A stretch of 64,000 nt of DNA from Solitalea lacus (GCF_022014595.1 NZ_CP091740.1:1-64000), one strand, 5' to 3'; positions 36,368 to 45,490 are shown, counted from the stretch's first letter. Program-made: numbers and translations. Notes: generated by a model not told the origin, from the sequence alone.

Positions 36368-37411
36368 TTAAAACTTTTTTAAATAATTATCAACTAATTT
36401 TGGTACAGCATAGTTCTCCATCATTTCTCCCGCAACCCAACAACCATTTTCAAAACTATCTATCCTATAACCAATTGCTTCCATTTCCCAGAAACGGGCA
36501 TATATAACTTGGTGAGATAAAACATGTTTTTTCTCATCTGAAACCGACATAATTCTGAACGATTTCCCGGGAAAAATTCTCTGAAAAAAATTGTCTTTCA
36601 GTATCTCTTCTTCAGATAATGACCTTGAGCTTTCTATCAACGGAAAATCATACATGTTTTGCCATATATCTTTTCCTAAACGCTTCTTTAACAGTACACC
36701 ATCGTCCTGTCTAAAGATCAAATAATTGAAATAACGCGACTTAGTCACAATCTTTTTAGCCTTAACAGGCAATTCACTTATCTTCTGTTCTTTATATGCA
36801 ACACAGGTAAGTTTTAGCGGACAATCTCCACAATTTGGAGCAACAGGTTTACATTGCCGGGCTCCAAACTCCATAATTGCCTGATTATAAACCGTAGGCT
36901 CTGCATATAATAGCAATTCATAGGCCAATTCTTTGAATTGCTTCTTTCCTGCACTGCTATCTATGGGTGTTTCAATCCCGAAATGCCTTGAAAGCAGCCG
37001 ATAGACATTGCCGTCAACCACCGCATGACGTTCATTAGCAGAAAATGACGAGATAGCCGCTGCTGTATATTCTCCAACCCCCTTGAGCTTTATTAATTGC
37101 TCGTACTGTGTCGGAAATACTCCATTGTATTGTTCAATTACAATCTTTGCAGTAGCGTGCATGTTACGGGCACGGGAATAGTACCCTAACCCCTGCCATA
37201 GCTTGAGTACTTCATCTTCTGATGCCTGGGCTAATTCGGTTACTGTATTGAACCGTTCATGAAATTTATGAAAATAAGGGAGCCCTTGTTCCACACGTGT
37301 TTGCTGCAAAATAACTTCAGAAAGCCATATTACATAGGCATCTTGTGTGTTGCGCCAAGGCAAATCTCTCTTATTAATTTTGTACCATTTTGTAACTTCT
37401 TCAACAAACAC
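36368..37411 (-). CDS. mutY: A/G-specific adenine DNA glycosylase
   Basis: Removes adenine mispaired with 8-oxoguanine (347 residues). Catalytic Glu32 (WLSEVILQQTRV), helix-hairpin-helix LKGVGEYTAAAI at 109-120, catalytic Asp133 (VVDGNVYRLL) and the 4Fe-4S cysteines 187, 194, 197 and 203 (C-x6-C-x2-C-x5-C). The C-terminal NUDIX-like domain (about 225-347) includes an HVLSHQVIYARFW segment. The start must be GTG at 37411: an in-frame TAA is the codon immediately before it, and no ATG occurs until far inside the domain. Divergent from the HU gene. Confidence 0.95.
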   Translation of the reverse strand: MFVEEVTKWYKINKRDLPWRNTQDAYVIWLSEVILQQTRVEQGLPYFHKFHERFNTVTELAQASEDEVLKLWQGLGYYSRARNMHATAKIVIEQYNGVFPTQYEQLIKLKGVGEYTAAAISSFSANERHAVVDGNVYRLLSRHFGIETPIDSSAGKKQFKELAYELLLYAEPTVYNQAIMEFGARQCKPVAPNCGDCPLKLTCVAYKEQKISELPVKAKKIVTKSRYFNYLIFRQDDGVLLKKRLGKDIWQNMYDFPLIESSRSLSEEEILKDNFFQRIFPGKSFRIMSVSDEKKHVLSHQVIYARFWEMEAIGYRIDSFENGCWVAGEMMENYAVPKLVDNYLKKF

Positions 37412-37454
37412 TTAAAAAAATATTTTTTTGATTTTTATAATCGGTTTAAACACA

Positions 37455-37462
37455 TAACTTTG
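37455..37462 (+). promoter_or_regulatory. -7 promoter element of the HU gene
   Basis: TAACTTTG (TAnnTTTG), 45 nt before ATG 37508. A TTG at 37428-37430 is 24 nt upstream, slightly long for a -33 element. Confidence 0.6.
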
Positions 37463-37507
37463 CAACCCCAAATTAATGAAGACGTTAGGACTTTAAAAAG
37501 AAAAAAG

Positions 37508-37837
37508 ATGACTAAAGCTGAGGTAATTGCAGAAATTGCACAAAAAACTGGAATTGAGAAAGTTGATGTAGCAGAGTGTGTTGAAGCATTTTTCAAAGTA
37601 ATCAAAAACTCAATGATTGAAGGCGAGAATGTTTATGTGAGAGGATTTGGAAGCTTTGTTATCAAAAAAAGAGCTGAAAAAACTGCCAGAAATATTTCTA
37701 AAAACACTGCAATCATTATTCCTGAGCACTTTATCCCAAGCTTTAAACCGGCAAAAGTGTTTGTAGAGAAAGTAAAAAACAGCAGTGCGAAAGCTAAAAT
37801 GGCTGCAGCTGCTGCAGAAAGAGTAGTAGAAGCGTAA
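37508..37837 (+). CDS. HU/IHF family DNA-binding protein
   Basis: A nucleoid-associated protein of 109 residues that bends DNA as a dimer. MTKAEVIAEIAQKTGIEKVD starts the helical body; the strand-arm region follows (VYVRGFGSFVIKKRAEKTAR, NTAIIIPEHFIPSFKPAKVF), and the protein ends in an Ala-rich tail (AKAKMAAAAAERVVEA) longer than the classic 90-residue HU. ATG 37508 is chosen because it follows the -7 element and matches the family's start; the frame is open upstream but not family-like. First of a probable HU, TPR protein, COX24 miniprotein unit. Confidence 0.95.
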   Translation: MTKAEVIAEIAQKTGIEKVDVAECVEAFFKVIKNSMIEGENVYVRGFGSFVIKKRAEKTARNISKNTAIIIPEHFIPSFKPAKVFVEKVKNSSAKAKMAAAAAERVVEA

Positions 37838-37854
37838 TTTAACACCCTATCAAA

Positions 37855-38685
37855 TTGTTGTCGAGAAAACAAATAATAGTCATTCTGTCGGTAGTTATAC
37901 TGGTTGGAGTTCTGTATTCACTCGACATCAAAGGGCTGGTAAACCCCAAAGAGGGCAAGAAAGCGGAGGAGGCTCAGGCCGAATCAACAGTTTCAACAGA
38001 ATCGATTGCTAAATCGGCAAAAAAACAGTTAAACCCTGGAACAGCCAAACGAATTGAAGATCTGGAAGCTCAATTAGCCAAAGACCCTCAAAATGCCGAA
38101 TTGAAAAAAGCACTCGCTCAAGAATGGGAAAAAGCAAGTTTAAGCTACAGCTATGTAAGTGGCTTGTACTACTATGAAATTGCCCAAACACAACCAGAGT
38201 TAAAAAATTGGTTAACAGCGGGAGATAAATTACAGGCAGGAATTTCCGCATTAAATGATAGCTTGGCAGTGAAGTTTGTTGTTGAAAAAGCAATAAATTC
38301 TTACCAAAAAGCGCTGGAAATGGATCCTGAAAATTTAGATGCTAAAACCGGTTTAGGGATCTGTTTTGTTGAAGCTACTCAAAACCCAATGCAGGGTATT
38401 ACTTTGCTTCGCGAGGTAGTTGAAAAAGACCCTGAAAACGTAAAAGCAAACCTAAATTTAGGATTGTTTTCTATGCGATCAGGCCAGTATGATAAAGCTG
38501 AAAAACGCTTTATCACCGTTCTGAAAAAAGCCCCAAGTGGCGATGCTTATTTTTACCTGGGTGAAACGTATCGAAACCTGGGCCAAAAGGCTAAAGCAAT
38601 TGAGGCTTATCAGAAATCAAAGGAATTCATAGTTGATCCGCAGTTTACTGCGCAAATTGACATGATTATAAAAGAGCTTAAATAA
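37855..38685 (+). CDS. Membrane-anchored tetratricopeptide repeat protein
   Basis: About 276 residues. A short N-terminal membrane anchor (IIVILSVVILVGVLYSL, about 6-23), an acidic linker, then at least three TPR units from about residue 130 (AINSYQKALEMDPENLDAKT, LREVVEKDPENVKANLNLGL, AEKRFITVLKKAPSGDAYFY, AIEAYQKSKEF). There is no ATG upstream of the membrane segment, so initiation must be at one of two adjacent TTG codons, 37855 or 37858. It lies 17 bp after the HU stop and probably shares its transcript. A scaffold role outside the cytoplasm is inferred only. Confidence 0.85.
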   Translation: MLSRKQIIVILSVVILVGVLYSLDIKGLVNPKEGKKAEEAQAESTVSTESIAKSAKKQLNPGTAKRIEDLEAQLAKDPQNAELKKALAQEWEKASLSYSYVSGLYYYEIAQTQPELKNWLTAGDKLQAGISALNDSLAVKFVVEKAINSYQKALEMDPENLDAKTGLGICFVEATQNPMQGITLLREVVEKDPENVKANLNLGLFSMRSGQYDKAEKRFITVLKKAPSGDAYFYLGETYRNLGQKAKAIEAYQKSKEFIVDPQFTAQIDMIIKELK

Positions 38686-38714
38686 ATTGTAACACCTTAA
38701 AACGACTTTAAGTT

Positions 38715-38804
38715 ATGCCAAGCGGTAAGAAAAGAAAAAGACATAAAATGGCTACCCACAAGCGCAAAAAACGCTTAAGAAAAAACAGACATAAGAAGAA
38801 ATAG
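38715..38804 (+). CDS. AURKAIP1/COX24-domain miniprotein
   Basis: A 29-residue highly basic protein, MPSGKKRKRHKMATHKRKKR then LRKNRHKKK, ending in TAG at 38802-38804. It matches the short COX24-like proteins conserved across Bacteroidota; the mitochondrial relative AURKAIP1 is ribosomal protein mS38, so a ribosome- or RNA-associated role is plausible but inferred. It sits 29 bp after the TPR gene and before a terminator, in the HU unit. Easily missed by length cut-offs. Confidence 0.85.
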   Translation: MPSGKKRKRHKMATHKRKKRLRKNRHKKK

Positions 38805-38831
38805 TTAATCTTCTTTTCGCTATTATTGCTT

Positions 38832-38877
38832 ACAAGGACATAAACTGCAAAACAATGCGCTTGTGTCCTTGTTTTTC
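38832..38877 (+). terminator. Terminator of the HU-TPR-COX24 unit
   Basis: ACAAGGACA (38832-38840) pairs with TGTCCTTGT (38864-38872) and is followed by T5; it lies 27 bp after the miniprotein stop. Confidence 0.85.
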
Positions 38878-39052
38878 GTCTATTTAATCAGTTTTTAAGG
38901 TTTACAGTAGCCATTAAAAACGATAATAGTTAGCTTATGAATAATTGTAATCATAAGCACTTTGTTGGAATTCAGTAGAGAATTAATCGTATTTCTAACC
39001 ATCTCACTTGTTGGCAGTATGCTAATCAAGTAGATTATCTGGGATTTATTTT

Positions 39053-40603
39053 TTGGTAAAGGAACTTCTAATCAATTCAACTCCAACCGGAGTTACCATC
39101 GCCTTATTAAAAGATAAACAACTTGTAGAGCTACATCAGGAACAGCGTAATAAGAATTATGCTGTTGGCGATATTTATCTTGGCCGTATTAAAAAAATAA
39201 TGCCGGGCTTAAACGCCGCATTTGTTGATGTAGGTTATGAGAAGGATGCCTTTTTGCACTACCTCGACCTCGGTCCGCAGGTACGTTCGCTATTAAAGGT
39301 AACCAAAGAAGTACGAAACGGAAGTCACAATTACCACGATCTTCAAAGCTTTAAAGGTGAAGAGGATATTAATAAAAGCGGTAAGATTTCTGAAGTTCTT
39401 AGCAAGAACCAACTAATACCTGTTCAAATTGCTAAAGAACCTATTTCAACCAAAGGCCCACGCTTAAGTTCAGATATTTCTTTAGCCGGTCGTTTTGTGG
39501 TGCTTGTACCTTTTTCTGACACCATTTCCATCTCAAAAAAAATCAAAACTTCAGCAGAGCGCATGCGTCTGAAGAAACTGATTGAAAGCATTAAACCAAA
39601 AAACTTTGGCGTAATCATCAGAACGGTTTCTGAAAACAAAGGTGTAGCTGAGCTGCATGCAGATTTAACTGAGTTGGTAAATAAATGGGAGGAGTTTGCA
39701 CGCAGATTAAAGACGGCCGAGCCTACACGAAAGGTTCTGGGTGAAATCGACCGTACATCAAGCATTCTACGAGATATATTAAGCCCTGATTTTCAAAACA
39801 TTATTGTTGATGATCAAGGAATTTACGAGGAAATACGTTCGTACATTCATAACATTGCCCCTGAGCAGGAGAAAATCGTTAAACTTCACAAAGGTCGTGA
39901 AGCTCTTTTTGAGCAATATGGCATTGAGAAGCAAATAAAATCATCATTCGGCCGCACTGTAAATTTCCATGGTGGAGCTTACCTGATCATCGAAAGCACT
40001 GAGGCTATGCATGTTATCGATGTAAACAGCGGTAACCGCAATGCCAGCGAAGACACTCAGGAAGAAAATGCACTGCTGGTAAACACTGAGGCTGCAAAAG
40101 AAATTGCCCGTCAATTGCGCTTACGCGATTTAGGCGGTATTATCGTGATTGATTTTATTGATATGCACAAACCGACTAACCGTAAAGCTTTATACGATGC
40201 TTTGCGTAAAGAAATGTCGGAAGACCGTGCAAAACACACAATTTTACCACCAAGTAAATTTGGCTTAGTACAAATTACCCGCCAACGTGTTCGTCCTGAA
40301 ATGAATATTGTTACTGTTGAAAAGTGCCCAACTTGTAACGGTACCGGCGAGGTGAAAGCCACCATTACTTTGATTGATGACATTCAAAATAACTTGCAAT
40401 ATATTCTGGAAGAACAAAATGAAGACAATATTACACTATGCGTTCATCCGTACATTGCGGCTTACTTAACCAAAGGCTTTCCTTCAATCCGAATGAAGTG
40501 GTTGTTCAATTACCGTAAATGGGTAAAAGTTAAAGCTGTTACTTCATATACGTTAACTGAATATCATTTCTTTAATCCTAGCGAAGAAGAAATCTCTTTC
40601 TAG
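39053..40603 (+). CDS. rng: Ribonuclease E/G family endoribonuclease
   Basis: 516 residues. Processes rRNA and degrades mRNA in the cytoplasm. S1-like domain (VGDIYLGRIKKIMPGLNAAF, YEKDAFLHYLDLGPQ), catalytic Mg site in the RNase H-like part (AMHVIDVNSGNR, GGIIVIDFIDM: the Asp residues), and Zn-link CPTCNGTG near residue 426. The length is that of RNase G, without the long RNase E C-tail. Initiation must be TTG at 39053 (VKELLINSTPTGV is the family's N-terminus and no ATG precedes it). A 248-bp gap separates it from the HU unit. Confidence 0.94.
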   Translation: MVKELLINSTPTGVTIALLKDKQLVELHQEQRNKNYAVGDIYLGRIKKIMPGLNAAFVDVGYEKDAFLHYLDLGPQVRSLLKVTKEVRNGSHNYHDLQSFKGEEDINKSGKISEVLSKNQLIPVQIAKEPISTKGPRLSSDISLAGRFVVLVPFSDTISISKKIKTSAERMRLKKLIESIKPKNFGVIIRTVSENKGVAELHADLTELVNKWEEFARRLKTAEPTRKVLGEIDRTSSILRDILSPDFQNIIVDDQGIYEEIRSYIHNIAPEQEKIVKLHKGREALFEQYGIEKQIKSSFGRTVNFHGGAYLIIESTEAMHVIDVNSGNRNASEDTQEENALLVNTEAAKEIARQLRLRDLGGIIVIDFIDMHKPTNRKALYDALRKEMSEDRAKHTILPPSKFGLVQITRQRVRPEMNIVTVEKCPTCNGTGEVKATITLIDDIQNNLQYILEEQNEDNITLCVHPYIAAYLTKGFPSIRMKWLFNYRKWVKVKAVTSYTLTEYHFFNPSEEEISF

Positions 40604-40645
40604 GGCTTGTCATACTTTAGAAAGCGCTATTCATTAGAATTATTA

Positions 40646-40670
40646 TAAAAAAGGAGCCGAAGCTCCTTTC
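40646..40670. terminator. Bidirectional terminator after rng
   Basis: AAAGGAGC (40650-40657) pairs with GCTCCTTT (40662-40669) across a CGAA loop; flanking A and T runs fit both strands. Confidence 0.82.
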
Positions 40671-40687
40671 ATATTCTTTTTTATCAA

Positions 40688-40930
40688 TTAAGCTTGAACA
40701 GGCTCTTTTAATTTATTCCTTATGATTAAGTAAATAATACTTCCAATCAGTGGGAATAACACAATCAAAAGTATCGACAATAAGGTATTAGTACCTGACA
40801 TATTAGAACGCACAATATCTACTAAACATACCACCCACAATATCAGAGATGGCAAAATTACAATTAGGCCAAAAAGCAGTAATACTATTTCACCTGTGCC
40901 AAGATTAAGAAAAGCTAATAAGGTATTCAT
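40688..40930 (-). CDS. Small PLDc_N-like membrane protein
   Basis: 80 residues with two hydrophobic segments (GEIVLLLFGLIVILPSLILW and LLSILLIVLFPLIGSIIYLI) separated by CLVDIVRSNMSGTN and ending in IIRNKLKEP. This matches the phospholipase D N-terminal membrane domain (PF13396) as a stand-alone small protein; no catalytic part is present. The start is ATG 40930: an upstream TTG at 40957 lies inside the -7 element, so it cannot be used. Function unknown. Confidence 0.8.
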   Translation of the reverse strand: MNTLLAFLNLGTGEIVLLLFGLIVILPSLILWVVCLVDIVRSNMSGTNTLLSILLIVLFPLIGSIIYLIIRNKLKEPVQA

Positions 40931-40954
40931 AAATAAAATTTTTAGGTTGTATTT

Positions 40955-40962
40955 CAAATATA
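40955..40962 (-). promoter_or_regulatory. -7 promoter element of the PLDc_N-like gene
   Basis: TATATTTG on the minus strand, 24 nt before ATG 40930; it fixes the start of that gene. Confidence 0.6.
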
Positions 40963-41098
40963 GTGACCTTTCCTAAAAAGTATACTCAAAGCAAAGCAAT
41001 CTTATTCCATTTTTTAAATAGGCAATGTGAAAATTTATTAGGCTTATTGCCCATAATTTTCACATTTTCATATTCTCAAATTTTTCAATTTAACTACG

Positions 41099-42487
41099 TT
41101 GTCAAAAATTAAAACCTCCTATTTCTGTCAAAGCTGCGGCTACCAGTCACCTAAATGGCTAGGCAAATGTCCTTCATGCTTATCATGGAATACCTTTGTT
41201 GAAGAGGTGATAGAAAAAACTAATAGTAATATTCCTGACTGGAAAGCCCCATCAACTTCAACAAGTTTTCAACGGGCTGCCAAACCACAAGAAATCACCT
41301 CTATTGCATATAATGAACAACAGCGCATTCTCACCCATGATGGTGAACTCGACCGTGTTTTGGGAGGAGGGATTGTCCAAGGATCATTAGTGCTGATTGG
41401 AGGAGAGCCTGGTATTGGGAAATCAACTTTAATGCTACAATTGGCGTTAACATTGAAGAATCAACGAGTACTTTATGTTTCTGGCGAAGAAAGTGATCAG
41501 CAGATAAAGATGCGAGCGGAGCGCATCGATAATGCCAGAGGAAGCGGAAACTGCTACATTCTTACAGAAACCTCTACCCAAAATATTTTCAAGCAGATAG
41601 AAGAGCTGGAGCCCAATATTGTCATTATCGATTCGATACAAACATTATATTCTGCTCATATTGACTCAACTCCGGGAAGCGTATCACAAGTTCGGGAATG
41701 CACAGCCGAGATGCTCCGCTTTGCGAAAGAAACTTCAACTCCGGTATTCCTGATAGGCCATATAACCAAAGACGGAATGATAGCCGGCCCAAAAATACTG
41801 GAGCATATGGTTGATACTGTTTTACAGTTTGAAGGCGACAGGCATTATTCGTACCGCATTTTGCGTGCAGTAAAAAACCGTTTCGGCTCTGCCGCTGAAT
41901 TGGGCATTTACGAGATGCAGGGAAGCGGCCTAAGAGAAGTGAGTAATCCATCGGAAATCTTATTATCGCAGCGTGATGAGCCTCTTAGTGGCGTTACCGT
42001 GTCAGCAACTGTTGAAGGTGCTCGTACCATGTTAGTTGAAACGCAGGCATTGGTTAGCCACTCTGCCTATGGCACTCCACAACGTTCTGCCACAGGTTTT
42101 GATATCCGGAGGATGAACATGCTGATTGCAGTTCTGGAAAAAAGAGGCGGCTTCAAGCTTGGAATGAAGGATGTTTTTGTAAATATTACTGGTGGAATCA
42201 GGATTGAGGATCCGGCAATCGATTTGGGACTTGTTGCAGCAATTATCTCCTCAAACGAGGACATTCCCGTTTCTTATAAAACTTGCTTTGCTGCCGAGGT
42301 TGGCTTATCCGGCGAAATCAGAGCCGTTAACCGTATTGAACAACGCATTGCTGAAGCAGAGAAACTAGGATTTGAACAAATATTTATTTCAAAGTACAAC
42401 CAAAAATCATTGGATTTAAAACGATTTAACATCGAAATTGTTAGTGTTGGTAAAATTGAAGAAGTGTTTAATTATTTATTTGGTTAA
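41099..42487 (+). CDS. radA: DNA repair protein RadA/Sms
   Basis: 462 residues; a branch-migration helicase acting with RecA in recombinational repair. Zinc finger Cys10, Cys13, Cys24, Cys27; Walker A GGEPGIGKST at 101-110; Walker B IVIIDSIQTL; RadA signature KNRFG at 259-263; C-terminal Lon-like domain (FVNITGGIRIEDPAIDLGLV). The start is TTG at 41099 (SKIKTSYFCQSCG), with no ATG available. It is followed after 2 bp by a DUF1572 gene, so the two are coupled. Confidence 0.96.
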   Translation: MSKIKTSYFCQSCGYQSPKWLGKCPSCLSWNTFVEEVIEKTNSNIPDWKAPSTSTSFQRAAKPQEITSIAYNEQQRILTHDGELDRVLGGGIVQGSLVLIGGEPGIGKSTLMLQLALTLKNQRVLYVSGEESDQQIKMRAERIDNARGSGNCYILTETSTQNIFKQIEELEPNIVIIDSIQTLYSAHIDSTPGSVSQVRECTAEMLRFAKETSTPVFLIGHITKDGMIAGPKILEHMVDTVLQFEGDRHYSYRILRAVKNRFGSAAELGIYEMQGSGLREVSNPSEILLSQRDEPLSGVTVSATVEGARTMLVETQALVSHSAYGTPQRSATGFDIRRMNMLIAVLEKRGGFKLGMKDVFVNITGGIRIEDPAIDLGLVAAIISSNEDIPVSYKTCFAAEVGLSGEIRAVNRIEQRIAEAEKLGFEQIFISKYNQKSLDLKRFNIEIVSVGKIEEVFNYLFG

Positions 42488-42489
42488 CT

Positions 42490-43020
42490 ATGAAAACAAT
42501 CGGACAGGTTTACATTGAAAATGTTAAGAAGCTTTTCAATTCACAAAAAGAACTTGCAGACAAAACATTTGCACAACTAACTGACAATGAATTGCATTTT
42601 ACCCCCGATGAAAATACCAACAGCATAGCCATTCAAATTCAGCATATAAGCGGCAATATGAAATCCCGATTTACTGATTTTTTTATTTCTGACGGAGAAA
42701 AACCTAATCGTAATCGTGATGAAGAGTTTCAAGAGCGACAATTAACGAGAAGTGAATTACTAGCAACCTGGGAAAGTAGCTGGACTACTCTGATGAATTT
42801 GCTAAATACTCTTAAAGACGAGGACTTGCTTAAAACCGTATATATACGTTCAGAGCCTCACTCCGCTTTGGATGCCATCAATCGGCAGGTTAATCATTAT
42901 GCGTATCATGTTGGCCAAATTGTTCAATTGGGCAAGCTCATTAAAAAAGACAAATGGAGTTCTTTAAGTATCCCACTGAATCAATCACAGGCTTTTAACG
43001 ATTCCTTTATGAAAAAATAA
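42490..43020 (+). CDS. DUF1572/DinB-like protein
   Basis: 176 residues, a four-helix DinB-like metalloprotein fold. His in IQIQHISGNMKSRF and the pair in QVNHYAYHVGQIVQLG are the expected metal ligands; KTIGQVYIENVKKLF is the family's start. Members are often thiol-dependent transferases or of unknown role. It begins 2 bp after the radA stop. No terminator is seen after it. Confidence 0.85.
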   Translation: MKTIGQVYIENVKKLFNSQKELADKTFAQLTDNELHFTPDENTNSIAIQIQHISGNMKSRFTDFFISDGEKPNRNRDEEFQERQLTRSELLATWESSWTTLMNLLNTLKDEDLLKTVYIRSEPHSALDAINRQVNHYAYHVGQIVQLGKLIKKDKWSSLSIPLNQSQAFNDSFMKK

Positions 43021-43165
43021 TGCAACTATAACTAAAATATTTCCAGCCAATTACGACCTTAATTCAACTTTATTTCGTATCTTATTTCAGATAAGATTAA
43101 ACCATTATTCTTAAAATTAGTCTACTTAACCGATACGTATAAATACGCAAATTGAAAATATTATA

Positions 43166-43195
43166 TTGAACTGAATTAAAGTAAAATTACTTTTG
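43166..43195 (+). promoter_or_regulatory. Complete Bacteroidota-type promoter
   Basis: TTG (43166-43168), 19-nt spacer, TACTTTTG (43188-43195), 25 nt before ATG 43221. The best -33/-7 match in the window. Confidence 0.8.
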
Positions 43196-43220
43196 GAATA
43201 GAAAATTAAACCCAAAGCCT

Positions 43221-43511
43221 ATGGATTTAAATTTAAACGCTCAAACATCTAAATTAGAAAGTATTCCAACCGTTTCTAAGCTCTCGAAAGTATCTTCTGT
43301 ATATGAAGCTACTGATGGCAAAAATATAGACAATCAAACTGTTAAATTATACCGCAAAGAAGTAATACTTCCGGTTCTTTTAATGTTGGCAACATTAATT
43401 ATTGGGAACAATACTGGTATTTCTGCTCCAGAGCTAACGATGATAGGAATAGGTTGTGTATGGTACATTGTTTCATGTTACAAAGTATTTCGTGAAGACG
43501 AAAAGAACTAA
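43221..43511 (+). CDS. Small hypothetical membrane protein
   Basis: 96 residues, not recognised. A polar N-terminal half (NAQTSKLESIPTVSKLSKVS) precedes two hydrophobic segments (VILPVLLMLATLIIG and LTMIGIGCVWYIVSCY) and a charged end, FREDEKN. It has its own canonical promoter and terminator, which supports it being a real monocistronic gene. Confidence 0.75.
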   Translation: MDLNLNAQTSKLESIPTVSKLSKVSSVYEATDGKNIDNQTVKLYRKEVILPVLLMLATLIIGNNTGISAPELTMIGIGCVWYIVSCYKVFREDEKN

Positions 43512-43533
43512 TCTTTAATTATTTTTTGAGTAT

Positions 43534-43574
43534 GTAAAAACGGTCGGCAATTACAATTACCGACCGTTTTTTTA
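43534..43574. terminator. Bidirectional terminator between the small membrane protein and acyl-CoA synthetase genes
   Basis: AAAAACGGTCGG (43536-43547) pairs with CCGACCGTTTTT (43560-43571), a 12-bp stem that overlaps the last codon position of the opposing gene. Confidence 0.93.
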
Positions 43575-45467
43575 GTTCAATGAACTTAAATTCTCATTGT
43601 GCAATACATTTTTCCCTTCCGGCGTATAAAGCATTTCAATGCGATCATGATAATGTTCGGCAATCTTACCCCGCACCATTTTCATAGTGCTATTCAAGAA
43701 ATGATTTTGCTCGGTAAAGCCTTCTGGTAAAACAGCAAAAGTTGCAGGTAACCAGCGCTCCGGGAACATTCCGGAGAATCTTCCGGCACCTTTATACTCA
43801 TTAAGTTCTGACTGTAAAATTTTAACTGCCTCTTTTTTACCCTCAATTGACTCCCATTCAATACCCTTTTGTTTTAAATATGACTTTATCGACTCTTTAT
43901 TAGGAACCAATAATGCAGTAGTATAAGCATCCTGGTTATTATGCAGCATCACCTGATCGATAAATTTAGAGTTCTGCACCAATGACTCCTCAATTCCTTC
44001 TGGACTGTATTTCTCACCGTCGCCACCAATAAGCAGACTTTTAAAGCGACCTAAAACATACAGAAAACCATCCTCATCCATATAGCCCAAATCACCGGTA
44101 TGAAGCCATCCATCTTTAATTGTATCTGCTGTGGCAACTTCATTCTTCCAGTAGCCAATCATCACGTTTTCGCCTTTAATCACTATTTCTCCTTTTTGCC
44201 CAACGGGAAGGGCGTTACCCTGCTCATCGCAGATTTTCAACTCCATTGGCTGTACCAAATAACCTGACGAGCCCAGTTTGTGCTTTTTAAGCGCGTTTGA
44301 CGAAATAATTGGAGTAGCTTCCGACAAACCATAGCCCTGAAACATTGGTACGCCTATGGCATAGAAAAAGCGCTGCAAATCAATATCAAGCAAAGCGCCA
44401 CCACCAATAAAGAAATTTAACTGGCCACCGAAAGCCTCTCTTACTTTTGAGAAAATGACTTTATCATAAAACGAAAGCAGAACTTTATAAAAAGGATTTA
44501 CCCCTTGTCCTTTATTAAATCCTTCACGATTGTACTTATATGCAGTTTCTAATGCATGGTTAAATAATTTTTCAGTTAATCCTCCTTTTTGCTTTATGGC
44601 GGTTTCAATATTCTTTTTAAAGTTTTTAGCCAATGCCGGCACACTCAATAACAGATTAGGCTTAACCTCTTTCATGTTAATAGGAATATTCTTCAAGGTA
44701 TCCATTGCATTCTTACCCGGATCAACGGTAGCAACACTAGCTCCAGAAGCCATAAAACTGTAAAAGCCGGCGACGTGGGCAAAGCAATGATCAAGTGGCA
44801 AAATGATTAATGTTTTCCAGTTTGATGGAATATCCATCAGACTTAGGGCTTGCTCAACATTTGCAGTGTAATTGCGGTGCGAAAGGATAATACCTTTAGG
44901 ATCTGCAGTTGTACCTGAAGTATAACTGATATTAGCAAAATCATCCCCCTCAATCGATTTGTAACGCAACTCAAAATCAGCCTTATTATTAGCCAAAAAA
45001 GTTCTTCCAGCTTCCGTTACAGTAGAAATGTGAACTTCTTTTGATTGATAATTGCTTACATCATCAAAAAGAATAACCTTTTCAATAGCAGTTAGCTTAT
45101 CAATAATTGCACGAATTTTAGGCAGATTTCGCGCTGAAACCATTATATATTTAGCATCAGAATGTTGAATACGGAAAATAAGATCATTGCTTTCTTCAAG
45201 CTTTACAGAAAGAGGAACATTTATAGCCCCTGCATGTAAAACACCAAGCTCACCAATTATCCAGGCATTGCGACCTTCTGATAGAAATGCAATTTTATCA
45301 TTTTTTTGCACTCCCATTGCCATCAATCCGGCACCAAGAAGATGCACCTGTTCACAGGCTTGCCCATAGGTTAAGGCTTGGTAATCTCCGCTTTGCTTTT
45401 CCCACAAAAACGGATTATTAGTATATTTATTTACACTCTCTTCAAACAGATCAACTATTGTTTTCAT
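43572..45467 (-). CDS. Long-chain acyl-CoA synthetase (AMP-forming) family
   Basis: 631 residues from ATG 45467 (MKTIVDLFEESVNKY). Activates a carboxylic acid, probably a fatty acid, to its CoA thioester by way of an adenylate. Motifs: P-loop ISYTSGTTADPKGIILSHRN, GYGLSEATPIIS (A5), DGWLHTGDLGYMDEDGFLYV and LGRFKSLLIGGDGEKYSPEG. An upstream TTG at 45485 overlaps the -7 element and is rejected as start. Acid preference cannot be read from sequence. Possible roles are fatty-acid uptake or lipid turnover. Confidence 0.9.
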   Translation of the reverse strand: MKTIVDLFEESVNKYTNNPFLWEKQSGDYQALTYGQACEQVHLLGAGLMAMGVQKNDKIAFLSEGRNAWIIGELGVLHAGAINVPLSVKLEESNDLIFRIQHSDAKYIMVSARNLPKIRAIIDKLTAIEKVILFDDVSNYQSKEVHISTVTEAGRTFLANNKADFELRYKSIEGDDFANISYTSGTTADPKGIILSHRNYTANVEQALSLMDIPSNWKTLIILPLDHCFAHVAGFYSFMASGASVATVDPGKNAMDTLKNIPINMKEVKPNLLLSVPALAKNFKKNIETAIKQKGGLTEKLFNHALETAYKYNREGFNKGQGVNPFYKVLLSFYDKVIFSKVREAFGGQLNFFIGGGALLDIDLQRFFYAIGVPMFQGYGLSEATPIISSNALKKHKLGSSGYLVQPMELKICDEQGNALPVGQKGEIVIKGENVMIGYWKNEVATADTIKDGWLHTGDLGYMDEDGFLYVLGRFKSLLIGGDGEKYSPEGIEESLVQNSKFIDQVMLHNNQDAYTTALLVPNKESIKSYLKQKGIEWESIEGKKEAVKILQSELNEYKGAGRFSGMFPERWLPATFAVLPEGFTEQNHFLNSTMKMVRGKIAEHYHDRIEMLYTPEGKNVLHNENLSSLN

Positions 45468-45482
45468 AACATAGTAAAAAGA

Positions 45483-45490
45483 CAAATATA
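45483..45490 (-). promoter_or_regulatory. -7 promoter element of the acyl-CoA synthetase gene
   Basis: TATATTTG on the minus strand, 15 nt before ATG 45467; CAA (TTG on minus) at 45513-45515 is 22 nt further. Confidence 0.65.

Noticed and set aside
37259-37507. N-terminal extension of the HU protein
   Set aside because: The frame is open upstream but overlaps mutY and the -7 element; the family start is ATG 37508.
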